Positions 1-5,554 of a stretch of 7,571 nt of DNA are shown piece by piece; position 1 is the stretch's first letter, and the number at the start of each line of letters is the position of its first letter. This DNA comes from an uncultured Eubacteriales bacterium (lineage in GTDB: Bacteria; Bacillota_A; Clostridia; Oscillospirales; Oscillospiraceae): NCBI GenBank assembly GCA_949739085.1, contig CATIYU010000054.1:1-7571 (forward strand), read 5' to 3'. The notes beneath the pieces were generated by a model. That model saw only the letters and a list, made by a program, of their open reading frames with translations, was not told where the DNA came from and did no database searches. A program made the translations under genes and the position numbers.

Positions 1-1
1 G

Positions 2-91
2 CTCTCCTGCCGGCGGCACTGGCTGGGCAAGGCCGTGCAGGCGGGGCTGTCCGCCCTTCTGGCGGCGGCGGTCTGGGCGGCCCTGTTCTAG
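2..91 (+). CDS. C-terminal end of a probable membrane protein (5' end outside window)
   Basis: Only the last 29 codons and a TAG stop are present, so the function cannot be named. This frame was chosen because it reads as a basic stretch (CRRHWLGK) followed by a hydrophobic Ala/Leu-rich segment (AGLSALLAAAVWAALF) and then the stop, which resembles a final transmembrane helix ending at the C terminus. The other two plus frames stay open here but give no sensible protein character. The deoC promoter follows about 30 bases later, so this gene is probably a separate transcription unit from deoC. The frame choice rests on hydrophobicity alone. Confidence 0.45.
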   Translation, partial: LSCRRHWLGKAVQAGLSALLAAAVWAALF

Positions 92-122
92 GCGGGACGC
101 CGGGGCAGAACAATTTTCCCCT

Positions 123-150
123 TTGCAACCGGCCCGGATTATGGTATACT
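123..150 (+). promoter_or_regulatory. Sigma-A-type promoter of the deoC-deoD operon
   Basis: A -35 box TTGCAA (123-128) and a -10 box TATACT (145-150) are separated by 16 bases. The expected start of transcription near 157 gives a leader of about 35 bases before the deoC ATG. A short inverted repeat, TGGTA-TACT-TACCA (142-155), covers the -10 box and could be a repressor site. Confidence 0.75.
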
Positions 151-190
151 TACCAGTACCAATCCCCACCGGGAGAAAAGAGGAAACACT

Positions 191-856
191 ATGGATGTGA
201 AAAAAATCCTTTCCGCCGTGGACCACACCCTGCTGAGCCAGGGCGCCACCTGGGAGGAAATCCGGGCCGTCTGCGACGACGCCATCCAGTATGGAGCCGC
301 CTCCGCCTGCATTCCGGCGTCCTACGTCCGGGCGGCGAAGGACTACGTGGGGGACAAGCTCCCCATCTGTACCGTCGTCGGCTTCCCCAACGGCTACTCC
401 ACCACCGCCGCCAAGTGCTTTGAGACCGCGGACGCGGTGAAAAACGGCGCGGACGAGATCGACATGGTTATCAACATCGGCTGGGTGAAGGACCGCCGCT
501 GGGAGGACCTGCTCGCGGAGATCCGCGCCGTAAAGGCGGCCTGCGGCGGCAAGCTGCTGAAGGTGATTATCGAGACCTGCCTCCTCACGGAGGAGGAGAA
601 AATTAAGATGTGCGAGACCGTCTCTCAGTCCGGCGCGGAGTATATCAAGACCTCCACTGGCTTCGCCGGAGGCGGCGCCACCCGGGAGGACGTGGCCCTC
701 TTCGCCCGGCACGCGGCCCCCCATCTGAAAATCAAGGCCGCCGGTGGCATCGCCTCCCTCCAGGACGCGGAGGACTTCCTGGCCCTGGGCGCTTCCCGGC
801 TGGGCACCAGCCGGATTGTGAAGGCCGCGAAGGGCCTGGAGGGAACCGGATACTAG
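191..856 (+). CDS. deoC: Deoxyribose-phosphate aldolase (DERA)
   Basis: This class I aldolase cleaves 2-deoxy-D-ribose-5-phosphate into glyceraldehyde-3-phosphate and acetaldehyde, the last step of deoxynucleoside catabolism in the cytoplasm. The 221-residue length fits the short bacterial DERA type. The N terminus carries the family's DHTLL motif (11-15). The Schiff-base lysine lies in YIKTSTGF (K153), and a second active-site lysine is in KAAGGI (K182). DEIDMVIN (88-95) supplies the acidic residues of the active site. The GGIRT phosphate-binding loop usual in the family reads GGIAS here (185-189), a small departure. The start is supported by AAGAGGA (178-184), six bases before the ATG. deoD follows 54 bases downstream with no terminator between, so the two are probably one operon. 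Family identity is secure; activity is inferred from intact catalytic residues. Confidence 0.96.
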   Translation: MDVKKILSAVDHTLLSQGATWEEIRAVCDDAIQYGAASACIPASYVRAAKDYVGDKLPICTVVGFPNGYSTTAAKCFETADAVKNGADEIDMVINIGWVKDRRWEDLLAEIRAVKAACGGKLLKVIIETCLLTEEEKIKMCETVSQSGAEYIKTSTGFAGGGATREDVALFARHAAPHLKIKAAGGIASLQDAEDFLALGASRLGTSRIVKAAKGLEGTGY

Positions 857-895
857 TAAGCCGCCCCCAAATCTCCCAAACATACACAGAAACAG

Positions 896-901
896 AAAGG
901 A
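896..901 (+). promoter_or_regulatory. Ribosome binding site that sets the deoD start
   Basis: AAAGGA lies nine bases before the ATG at 911. An earlier in-frame ATG at 902 directly abuts this site, leaving no room for initiation, so 911 is the likely start. Confidence 0.75.
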
Positions 902-910
902 ATGACTTCT

Positions 911-1624
911 ATGCCTACTCCCCACAACGCCGCAAATCCCGGCGAGTTCGCCCCCACCGTCCTCATGCCCGGCGACCCCCTGCGGGCCAAATTCATCGCG
1001 GAAACCTTTTTGGAGAACGCCCGGCTGGTTAACAACGTCCGGGGTATCCACGGCTACACCGGCACCTATAAGCACATCCCCGTCTCCGTCATGGCCTCCG
1101 GCATGGGTATGCCCTCCATCGGCATCTACTCCCACGAGCTCTACGCCCAGTACGGCGTGGAGAACATCATCCGCATCGGCTCCGCCGGGGCCATCAGCGG
1201 CAAGCTGAAGCTCCGGGACGTGGTGGCCGCCCAGGGGGCCTGCACCAACTCCAACTTCGCCCATCAGTACGGCCTCCCCGGCGCCTTCGCCCCCATCGCG
1301 GATTTCACCCTCCTGGAGACCGCTGTCTCCGCCGCCCGGGAGCTGGGCGTGGAGATGCCCGTGGGGAACCTCCTCTCCTCCGACACCTTCTACGACGCCT
1401 CCAACTCCACCATGAAGTGGGCGTCCATGGGGGTGCTGGCAGTGGAGATGGAGGCGGCCGCCCTCTACATGACCGCCGCCTACCTGGGCAAGCGGGCCCT
1501 GGCCATCTGCTCCATCTCCGACAGCATTGTCACCGGCGAGGCGCTCCCCGCCGCCGACCGGCAGAACACCTTCACCACCATGATGCGCATTGCCCTGGAA
1601 ACCGCCATAAAAATGGCGGGATAG
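911..1624 (+). CDS. deoD: Purine nucleoside phosphorylase, DeoD type
   Basis: This enzyme splits purine (deoxy)nucleosides with phosphate to the free base and (deoxy)ribose-1-phosphate in the cytoplasm. The 237-residue length matches the hexameric E. coli-type enzyme (NP-I family). The start at 911 gives MPTPHN, aligning with the E. coli N terminus MATPHI, and keeps the His (H5) that reaches the neighbouring subunit's active site. Visible active-site elements are MPGDPLR with phosphate-binding R25, R44 in NNVRG, IIRIGSAG with R88 and S91, VEMEAA with E179-M180-E181 at the nucleoside, and the base-contacting SISD (D204) with R217. It sits 54 bases after deoC in the same direction, as in classical deo operons; deoB and a pyrimidine nucleoside phosphorylase are not in the window. 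A hairpin overlapping the last codons and a T run after the stop may end the operon. Confidence 0.95.
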   Translation: MPTPHNAANPGEFAPTVLMPGDPLRAKFIAETFLENARLVNNVRGIHGYTGTYKHIPVSVMASGMGMPSIGIYSHELYAQYGVENIIRIGSAGAISGKLKLRDVVAAQGACTNSNFAHQYGLPGAFAPIADFTLLETAVSAARELGVEMPVGNLLSSDTFYDASNSTMKWASMGVLAVEMEAAALYMTAAYLGKRALAICSISDSIVTGEALPAADRQNTFTTMMRIALETAIKMAG

Positions 1625-1637
1625 CAGGCCCTTTTTT
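1594..1637 (+). terminator. Possible terminator overlapping the end of deoD
   Basis: CCGCCAT (1602-1608) and ATGGCGG (1613-1619) form a perfect 7-bp stem with an AAAA loop inside the last codons of deoD. CCTG (1594-1597) and CAGG (1625-1628) could add a lower stem, followed closely by six Ts (1632-1637). The interrupted structure makes this less certain than the terminator after the lipoprotein gene. Confidence 0.45.
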
Positions 1638-1702
1638 CGTCAATTTCACAAATTTTTCTTCTAACAGCCTCAAATTCCGGCCAAAACTTTGCGTTTTCCC
1701 CG

Positions 1703-1731
1703 TTGCTTTATGGCGGCGGATACGGTATAAT
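1703..1731 (+). promoter_or_regulatory. Strong sigma-A-type promoter of the BMP-family lipoprotein gene
   Basis: A -35 box TTGCTT (1703-1708) and a perfect -10 box TATAAT (1726-1731) have the ideal 17-base spacing. Transcription should start near 1738, giving a leader of about 64 bases. The A/T-rich stretch 1638-1700 just upstream could act as an UP-like element. The leader holds a GC-rich segment and a minimal ATG-TAA (1777-1782), but no riboswitch that I recognise. Confidence 0.85.
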
Positions 1732-1801
1732 GTGCCATATGCCAGCCGGACGGACTGCCGCGCCGGAGGGCAAATTATGTAAGGAAGGTTGACTGATACC
1801 C

Positions 1802-2953
1802 ATGAAAAAGAAGTTATTGGCCCTGCTGCTGGCCCTGTCCATGGTTCTGGCCCTGGCGGCCTGCGGCGGCGGCAACAATCAGGGCGGTTCCAGCGCTAAC
1901 GACCCCGACAAGATCAGCGACACCATGACCAGTGAGGACAACAAGTACGTTATCGCCATGGTCACCGACGTGGGCCAGCTGAAGGACAAGAGCTTTAACC
2001 AGGGCACCTGGAACGGCGTGAAGCTCTACGCCAGCGCCAACGACAAGTCCTATAAGTACTACCAGCCCGCCAACGGCGACAGCGCCACCGACGAGGACCG
2101 CTATCAGGCCTACAAGGCCGCTATCGACGGCGGCGCGGAGGTCATCGTGGCCCCCGGCTTCCTCCAGGAGGCCGCCATGGTCCGGGCCGCTTCCGAGCAC
2201 CCGGAGGTAAAGTTTATCTTCATTGACGGCTATCCCCTCTCCGACGCCAGCGGCAACGTCCTCACCAACGTGGTGGGCGTGTGCTTCCACGAGGAGCAGT
2301 GCGGCTACCTGGCCGGTTACGCGGCCGTGGTGGAGGGCTACACCAAGCTGGGCTTCACCGGCGGCGGCGGCGGCACCAACCCCGCTGTAAACCGCTACGG
2401 CTACGGCTTCGTCCAGGGCGCCCAGGCGGCTGCCGCTGAGAAGAGCGCCAACGTGGAGATTCAGTACAGCTACCTGTACGGCGACGGCTACTCCGCCTCC
2501 GACGCCCTCCAGACCCAGATTAACGGCTGGTACTCCGCTGGCACCGAGGTGGTCTTCGCCTGCGGCGGCTCCATGTGCAACAGCGTCTTCGCCGCCGCCG
2601 CCGCCAACAACGCCATCTCCATCGGCGTGGACGTGGACCAGTCCGGCGACTCCAACACCGTCATGACCTCCGCCGTGAAGGGCCTCGCTGAGGCCGCCAG
2701 CCTCATGCTGGGCAACTACTTCGACGGCAAGTGGGACAGCATCGGCGGTCAGGCGGTGAACCTGGGCGTGGACGACAACGCGGTGGGCCTGCCCTTCGCT
2801 ACCTCCAAGTTTGAGCAGTTCAAGGAGGAGGACTACAACAAGATGGTCGAGGGCATGAAGACCGGCGGCTCCATCCAGGTCAACGGCGACTACGAAGCCT
2901 TCCTGGCTGGCGGCGAGACCTTCGCCAACGTCACCGTCAACTTTGTGAAGTAA
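1802..2953 (+). CDS. BMP/PnrA-family substrate-binding lipoprotein, probable nucleoside receptor
   Basis: This is a surface lipoprotein of the BMP family (Bmp, Med, PnrA/TmpC), whose studied members bind purine nucleosides for an ABC importer. The signal peptide has MKKK, a hydrophobic core and the lipobox LALAAC, placing the lipidated cysteine at C21, followed by a Gly/Asn/Ser-rich linker. Family marks include MVTDVGQLKDKSFNQG (53-68, with D56 and SFNQ), an equivalent of the qaGylAGylAA segment at 166-175, the Gly-rich hinge near 186-206 and GVDVDQS (275-281). The 383-residue length is normal. AAGGAAGG (1781-1788) is the ribosome binding site, with a rather long 13-base gap. It follows deoC-deoD, which supports a nucleoside ligand, but it has its own promoter and terminator and no permease or ATPase genes beside it. 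Purine nucleosides are the best guess; the exact ligand is inferred. Confidence 0.9.
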   Translation: MKKKLLALLLALSMVLALAACGGGNNQGGSSANDPDKISDTMTSEDNKYVIAMVTDVGQLKDKSFNQGTWNGVKLYASANDKSYKYYQPANGDSATDEDRYQAYKAAIDGGAEVIVAPGFLQEAAMVRAASEHPEVKFIFIDGYPLSDASGNVLTNVVGVCFHEEQCGYLAGYAAVVEGYTKLGFTGGGGGTNPAVNRYGYGFVQGAQAAAAEKSANVEIQYSYLYGDGYSASDALQTQINGWYSAGTEVVFACGGSMCNSVFAAAAANNAISIGVDVDQSGDSNTVMTSAVKGLAEAASLMLGNYFDGKWDSIGGQAVNLGVDDNAVGLPFATSKFEQFKEEDYNKMVEGMKTGGSIQVNGDYEAFLAGGETFANVTVNFVK

Positions 2954-2976
2954 ACAGCATTCGCTCCCAAAAGAAG

Positions 2977-3005
2977 CGGCGTGACTTCGGTCACGCCGTT
3001 TTTTT
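2977..3005 (+). terminator. Intrinsic terminator, probably bidirectional
   Basis: A perfect 9-bp stem, CGGCGTGAC (2977-2985) with GTCACGCCG (2990-2998), is capped by a TTCG tetraloop in the stable C(UUCG)G context and followed by seven Ts (2999-3005). It lies between convergent genes. Read on the minus strand the same hairpin is followed by CTTCTTTT, so it can also end the ABC operon. Confidence 0.95.
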
Positions 3006-3008
3006 CGT

Positions 3009-3734
3009 TTACTCCGCCGTCATCTTCCCTCGGAACGCCGCCACCGCGCCCACCAGCGCCACAGCGGCCCAGCCCGCCACCCACACCAGCGCCAGCGCCA
3101 TGGCGGACCAGTCCCCCGCCAGGGCGGCCCGCCCGGCGTCCACCGCGCGGCAGAAGGGCAGCAGGTTTGCCAGGGCCCGGAACCAGCCGCCCACCAGGTC
3201 CAGATCAAACCACGCCCCGGAGAGCAGGGCCGCGGCGTTGGTCAGCAGTGCGCCGCAGAGGCCGCCCACCTGCTTGTCGTTAAAGAGGGACCCGCACAGC
3301 AGCCCCAGGGCGATGAAGAAGACGTCCGCCGGAACCAGCGCCAGCACCGCCGCCGCCGCGTTCCACCCCGGCCTCAGCCCCAGACAGAACGCCGTCAGGT
3401 AGCACAGGACGCTCTGGGCCGCGCACATTGGCAGCAGCGGCAGGGTGTAGCCTAGGATAAAGTCCCGGGCCGCCAGGGGCGAGGAGAACAGGCGGGTGAG
3501 AAAGGCGGTGGAGAGGTCCTTGGCGATGAGAGTGGCGGAAAAGAGGGTGATGAAGCTCAGGCCGAACATGGCAATGCCCGGAGCCAGCCGCTCCATGGTG
3601 AACAGCTCCACCGGCACGTTGGCCTGTATGGCCGTCAGAAGCAGCAGCAGCGCGATGGGGAACCCCAGCCCAAAGCCCACATTCACCGGGTCCCGCAGAA
3701 TTTCACGGCTGTTGCGGAGGGAGAATACGCCCAT
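3009..3734 (-). CDS. ABC-2 type transporter permease
   Basis: This is the membrane subunit paired with the ATPase encoded immediately upstream. It has 241 residues and about six hydrophobic segments (roughly 19-37, 52-71, 94-119, 126-150, 157-178, 210-234), a layout typical of ABC-2 exporters for drugs, lipids or antibiotics. The N terminus (FSLRNSREILRDP) is the short amphipathic lead-in common in this family, followed by a hydrophobic first helix. The ATG at 3734 shares one base with the ATPase stop (TGATG), which points to translational coupling. GAAAGGGGG (3742-3750) lies seven bases upstream. A GTG one codon earlier (3737) is possible but less favoured. It ends at the shared terminator. 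The substrate cannot be told; export is inferred from the ABC-2 fold and the absence of a binding protein in the operon. Confidence 0.88.
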   Translation of the reverse strand: MGVFSLRNSREILRDPVNVGFGLGFPIALLLLLTAIQANVPVELFTMERLAPGIAMFGLSFITLFSATLIAKDLSTAFLTRLFSSPLAARDFILGYTLPLLPMCAAQSVLCYLTAFCLGLRPGWNAAAAVLALVPADVFFIALGLLCGSLFNDKQVGGLCGALLTNAAALLSGAWFDLDLVGGWFRALANLLPFCRAVDAGRAALAGDWSAMALALVWVAGWAAVALVGAVAAFRGKMTAE

Positions 3735-4453
3735 CACGCCGCCCCCTTTCCCTCCGCCAGAGCCACAAAGGCGTCCTCAAAGCGGTCCGTCCCGGTGGTG
3801 GACATCAGCTCCGCCGGGGCCCCCACCGCCCGCAGGCGGCCCGCCGCCATAACCCCCACCCGGTCGCTGAGGGCCTCCGCCTCCTCCAGGTAGTGGGTGG
3901 TGAGGACCACCGTGACCCGGCCCCGCAGTCCCTGGACAACGCCCCACAGCTCCCGCCGGGCCAGCACGTCCAGGCCCAGGGTGGGCTCGTCCAGGAAGAG
4001 GATCTCCGGCTCCGCGATGAGGGCCATAGCGATGCTCAGCCGCCGCCGCCAGCCCCCGGAGAGGGTTTTTGCCCGGCTTCCCGACACCTCCTCCAGCCCC
4101 AGCTCCTCCAGAACCGCCTGGACCCGGGGCCTCCGCCTGCCGTAGACGCCCGCCATCAGCTCCAGGTTCTCCCGGGCCGTCAGGTTGGGGGCTACGGCGG
4201 TCTCCTGGGGGGAGACGCTGATTTTCCTCTTTACCGCCGCCGGGGCGGTGCGGATGCTGTCCCCCAACAGCACCGCGTCTCCGCTGTCGGGCCGGACCAA
4301 GCAGGAGAGCATTTTAATGGTGGTGGACTTCCCCGCCCCGTTGACCCCCAGCAGGGAGAAGAGCTCCCCCCGGCGGATGGTCAGGCTCAGGCCGTCCACG
4401 GCGGCGGTCTCGCCGTAGCGCTTGGTCAGGTCTGCGATCTCAATGGCTGTCAC
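3734..4453 (-). CDS. ABC transporter ATP-binding protein (ABC-2 exporter type)
   Basis: This cytoplasmic ATPase of 239 residues powers the adjacent permease. All nucleotide-binding elements are present: Walker A GVNGAGKST (36-44), Q-loop glutamine Q83 in SPQET, signature LSGGW (131-135), Walker B ILFLDEP with catalytic E156, D-loop LGLD (159-162) and switch histidine H187 in LTTHYLEEAE. The signature ends in W where LSGGQ or LSGGM is more usual. The fold and the TTHYLEEAE switch motif are typical of the multidrug/antibiotic export subfamily. The start is GTG at 4453, supported by AAAGGAGG (4463-4470) nine bases before it. It overlaps the regulator gene's end by 14 bases and the permease start by one base, so the three genes form one operon. 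Confidence 0.96.
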   Translation of the reverse strand: MTAIEIADLTKRYGETAAVDGLSLTIRRGELFSLLGVNGAGKSTTIKMLSCLVRPDSGDAVLLGDSIRTAPAAVKRKISVSPQETAVAPNLTARENLELMAGVYGRRRPRVQAVLEELGLEEVSGSRAKTLSGGWRRRLSIAMALIAEPEILFLDEPTLGLDVLARRELWGVVQGLRGRVTVVLTTHYLEEAEALSDRVGVMAAGRLRAVGAPAELMSTTGTDRFEDAFVALAEGKGAA

Positions 4454-4688
4454 GGTCTTCCGCCTCCTTTTTCTCCCGGCGGGAGAGGTTCGTCATCTCG
4501 TTGGCCATGGCCAGGAACCCCTCGTTGTCCACAATGGCGATGCCCCGCTCCCTGTCCGCCAGCAGCAGGAGCATGTCGCCGGGCTCGATGGCAAACATCT
4601 CCCGGACCTCCTTGGGAATGACGATCTGCCCTTTTTCCCCCACCTTGACGGAGCTCATGAACTTGTCCTTTGGCATTTTCATGGGCAT
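4440..4688 (-). CDS. AbrB/MazE/SpoVT-type DNA-binding protein
   Basis: This 82-residue protein carries a swapped-hairpin AbrB-type DNA-binding domain at about residues 13-58, recognised by VKVGEKGQIVIPKEVREMF (14-32) and the following IEPGDMLLLLAD. Such proteins act as dimers and bind DNA as transition-state regulators or toxin-antitoxin antitoxins. No toxin gene is adjacent, so a regulator of its own operon is more likely. The C-terminal third is charged and probably helical (NLSRREKKEAEDR). The start at 4688 is preferred over in-frame ATGs at 4682 and 4676, since AGGAAAGGTGG (4695-4705) ends six bases before it. It is the first gene of the ABC operon and overlaps the ATPase start by 14 bases. 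Autoregulation through the dyad in its promoter is inferred. Confidence 0.9.
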   Translation of the reverse strand: MPMKMPKDKFMSSVKVGEKGQIVIPKEVREMFAIEPGDMLLLLADRERGIAIVDNEGFLAMANEMTNLSRREKKEAEDRDSH

Positions 4689-4718
4689 AGTATACCACCT
4701 TTCCTATATATATGAATT

Positions 4719-4734
4719 GTATAACTTGTTATAC
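4719..4734. promoter_or_regulatory. Candidate operator: perfect inverted repeat over the -10 box
   Basis: GTATAAC-TT-GTTATAC is a perfect 7-bp dyad that covers the -10 box and the likely start of transcription of the AbrB-ABC operon. A related half-site, GTATAC (4690-4695), lies between the ribosome binding site and the start codon. The position suits a repressor that blocks RNA polymerase; the AbrB-type product of the first gene is the obvious candidate. Confidence 0.6.
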
Positions 4735-4756
4735 CGCAAAATGAGGGCCTTGTCAA
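4728..4756 (-). promoter_or_regulatory. Promoter of the AbrB-ABC transporter operon
   Basis: On the minus strand a perfect -35 box TTGACA (4756-4751) and a -10 box TATAAC (4733-4728) are 17 bases apart. Transcription should start near 4721, leaving a leader of about 33 bases before the regulator's ATG. Confidence 0.85.
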
Positions 4757-4761
4757 GAGAG

Positions 4762-4792
4762 CGGGCAGCTCTCCGTGAAGAAGAACTGCCCG
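4762..4792 (-). terminator. Hairpin after the AT-rich membrane protein gene, possible terminator
   Basis: CGGGCAG (4762-4768) pairs with CTGCCCG (4786-4792), and three more pairs can form past a mismatch. It begins six bases after the stop of the upstream minus-strand gene and just before the -35 box of the AbrB operon. On the minus strand it is followed by GCTCTCTT rather than a clean T run, so termination may be weak and some read-through into the ABC operon is possible. Confidence 0.4.
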
Positions 4793-4797
4793 GTCAA

Positions 4798-5403
4798 TCA
4801 GGAATTTATCATTCTTTTTCTGAAATGTATTAATGATAACATGCCGATTGGAGAAAAATACGCGCACCAACATTCAAGCGCGATAACTCCACCTATGTTG
4901 TTTTCTCCAATTGACAGTATTCCTGTCATTGGCATAATAAAGCAGGGAAAAAAGAATACTCCATGCCCTAGCATGAGGTTCTTTAACCACTGGTCCGCTT
5001 TTACCTTCGCATCTATTGTCAATCCCACAAAAAATGTTGAGAGCGCCATCATTCCATATCCAAGCAAATCGTAATGAAAAAATAGTCCACCTTTGGAATA
5101 ATCAAGTATTTTCATGAGCTGTTCATCAAGTGGGTCCAGCCGGACAGACGTTGTCTGCGCAAAATAAACAAGAAATATCAAAACAGCATAAACCGCCGCA
5201 AATACCATTCCAATGTTGGCTGCAACCCTATGTTTTTCGTCACTCTCATTACAAAAACCAGCCGACATCATTATGTACCCAATGGGTAATATCATACACA
5301 CAAAATAACATCCAAAGTTAAACGGGATTAGCATACAGACGGCGAACAATATCACTGAAATTGTTACGATCAACGCCCCCACGCCTGCTATGGTCTGATT
5401 CAT
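4798..5403 (-). CDS. Unrecognised six-helix membrane protein, AT-rich gene
   Basis: I do not recognise the family. The 201-residue product has about six hydrophobic segments (roughly 6-26, 30-50, 61-82, 109-130, 142-163, 170-193), short polar loops, a longer loop near 83-108 (TTSVRLDPLDEQLMKILDYS) and a basic C-terminal end (HFRKRMINS). Cysteines are frequent (C23, C32, C36, C51, C154, C178, C180). No enzyme motif is evident. The start at 5403 is set by GGAGG (5411-5415) seven bases before the ATG; an extension to 5454 would run through the promoter and is unlikely. The gene is plainly richer in A and T than its neighbours: a hand count of 5221-5340 gives 45 G/C in 120 bases. It has its own promoter, with the AbrB-ABC operon downstream on the same strand. 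Recent acquisition is inferred from composition. Confidence 0.8.
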   Translation of the reverse strand: MNQTIAGVGALIVTISVILFAVCMLIPFNFGCYFVCMILPIGYIMMSAGFCNESDEKHRVAANIGMVFAAVYAVLIFLVYFAQTTSVRLDPLDEQLMKILDYSKGGLFFHYDLLGYGMMALSTFFVGLTIDAKVKADQWLKNLMLGHGVFFFPCFIMPMTGILSIGENNIGGVIALECWCAYFSPIGMLSLIHFRKRMINS

Positions 5404-5410
5404 CCTGATA

Positions 5411-5415
5411 CCTCC
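5411..5415 (-). promoter_or_regulatory. Ribosome binding site that sets the start of the six-helix membrane protein
   Basis: GGAGG on the minus strand lies seven bases before the ATG at 5403. This places initiation there rather than at the upstream in-frame ATGs near 5454, which have no such site and lie at or beyond the predicted start of transcription. Confidence 0.75.
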
Positions 5416-5438
5416 ACAAATGTATATGGAATGCTCTG

Positions 5439-5467
5439 AGTATATCATAGTCAATTTTCAGTTTCAA
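5439..5467 (-). promoter_or_regulatory. Promoter of the six-helix membrane protein gene
   Basis: On the minus strand a -35 box TTGAAA (5467-5462) and a -10 box TATACT (5444-5439) are exactly 17 bases apart. Transcription should start near 5432, about 30 bases before the start codon. The surrounding DNA is A/T-rich, so part of the match could be chance, but spacing and position fit well. Confidence 0.75.
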
Positions 5468-5517
5468 TCTGTGATTTATCAAATTGCCATCGTTTCAAAC
5501 CAACAAGCACAAAAGGT

Positions 5518-5549
5518 AAAAAAGCGGCGGGGAGCGCTATGCGCCCCCC
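5518..5549 (-). terminator. Intrinsic terminator of the 143-residue protein gene
   Basis: On the minus strand GGGGGGCGC (5549-5541), loop ATA, and GCGCTCCCC (5537-5529) form a 9-bp stem with one G-U pair. After five bases there are six Ts (5523-5518). It lies just past the stop codon at 5555 and ends the right-hand minus-strand block before the promoter of the AT-rich gene. Confidence 0.7.
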
Positions 5550-5554
5550 GTCTC

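Noticed and set aside
902..910. deoD start at the ATG at 902
   Set aside because: The ribosome binding site directly abuts this ATG, and the start at 911 aligns with the E. coli DeoD N terminus.
1738..1801. A riboswitch in the leader of the lipoprotein gene
   Set aside because: The leader is only about 64 bases and shows no conserved purine, PreQ1 or other aptamer core that I recognise.
1814..2290. Minus-strand open frame inside the lipoprotein gene
   Set aside because: Its Val/Gly/Ala-rich product is the antisense of a well-supported BMP-family protein and it has no ribosome binding site or family match.
3893..4621. Long plus-strand open frame opposite the ABC ATPase and regulator
   Set aside because: It is a low-complexity Pro/Gln/Gly-rich translation with no start signal, arising from GC-rich coding DNA on the other strand.
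4440..4688. Antitoxin of a toxin-antitoxin pair
   Set aside because: AbrB/MazE-type domains occur in antitoxins, but the next gene is an ABC ATPase and no small toxin gene of MazF, PIN or Doc type is nearby.
4798..5454. Longer version of the six-helix membrane protein starting at 5454
   Set aside because: It would begin upstream of the -10 box and skip the well-placed GGAGG site before the ATG at 5403.
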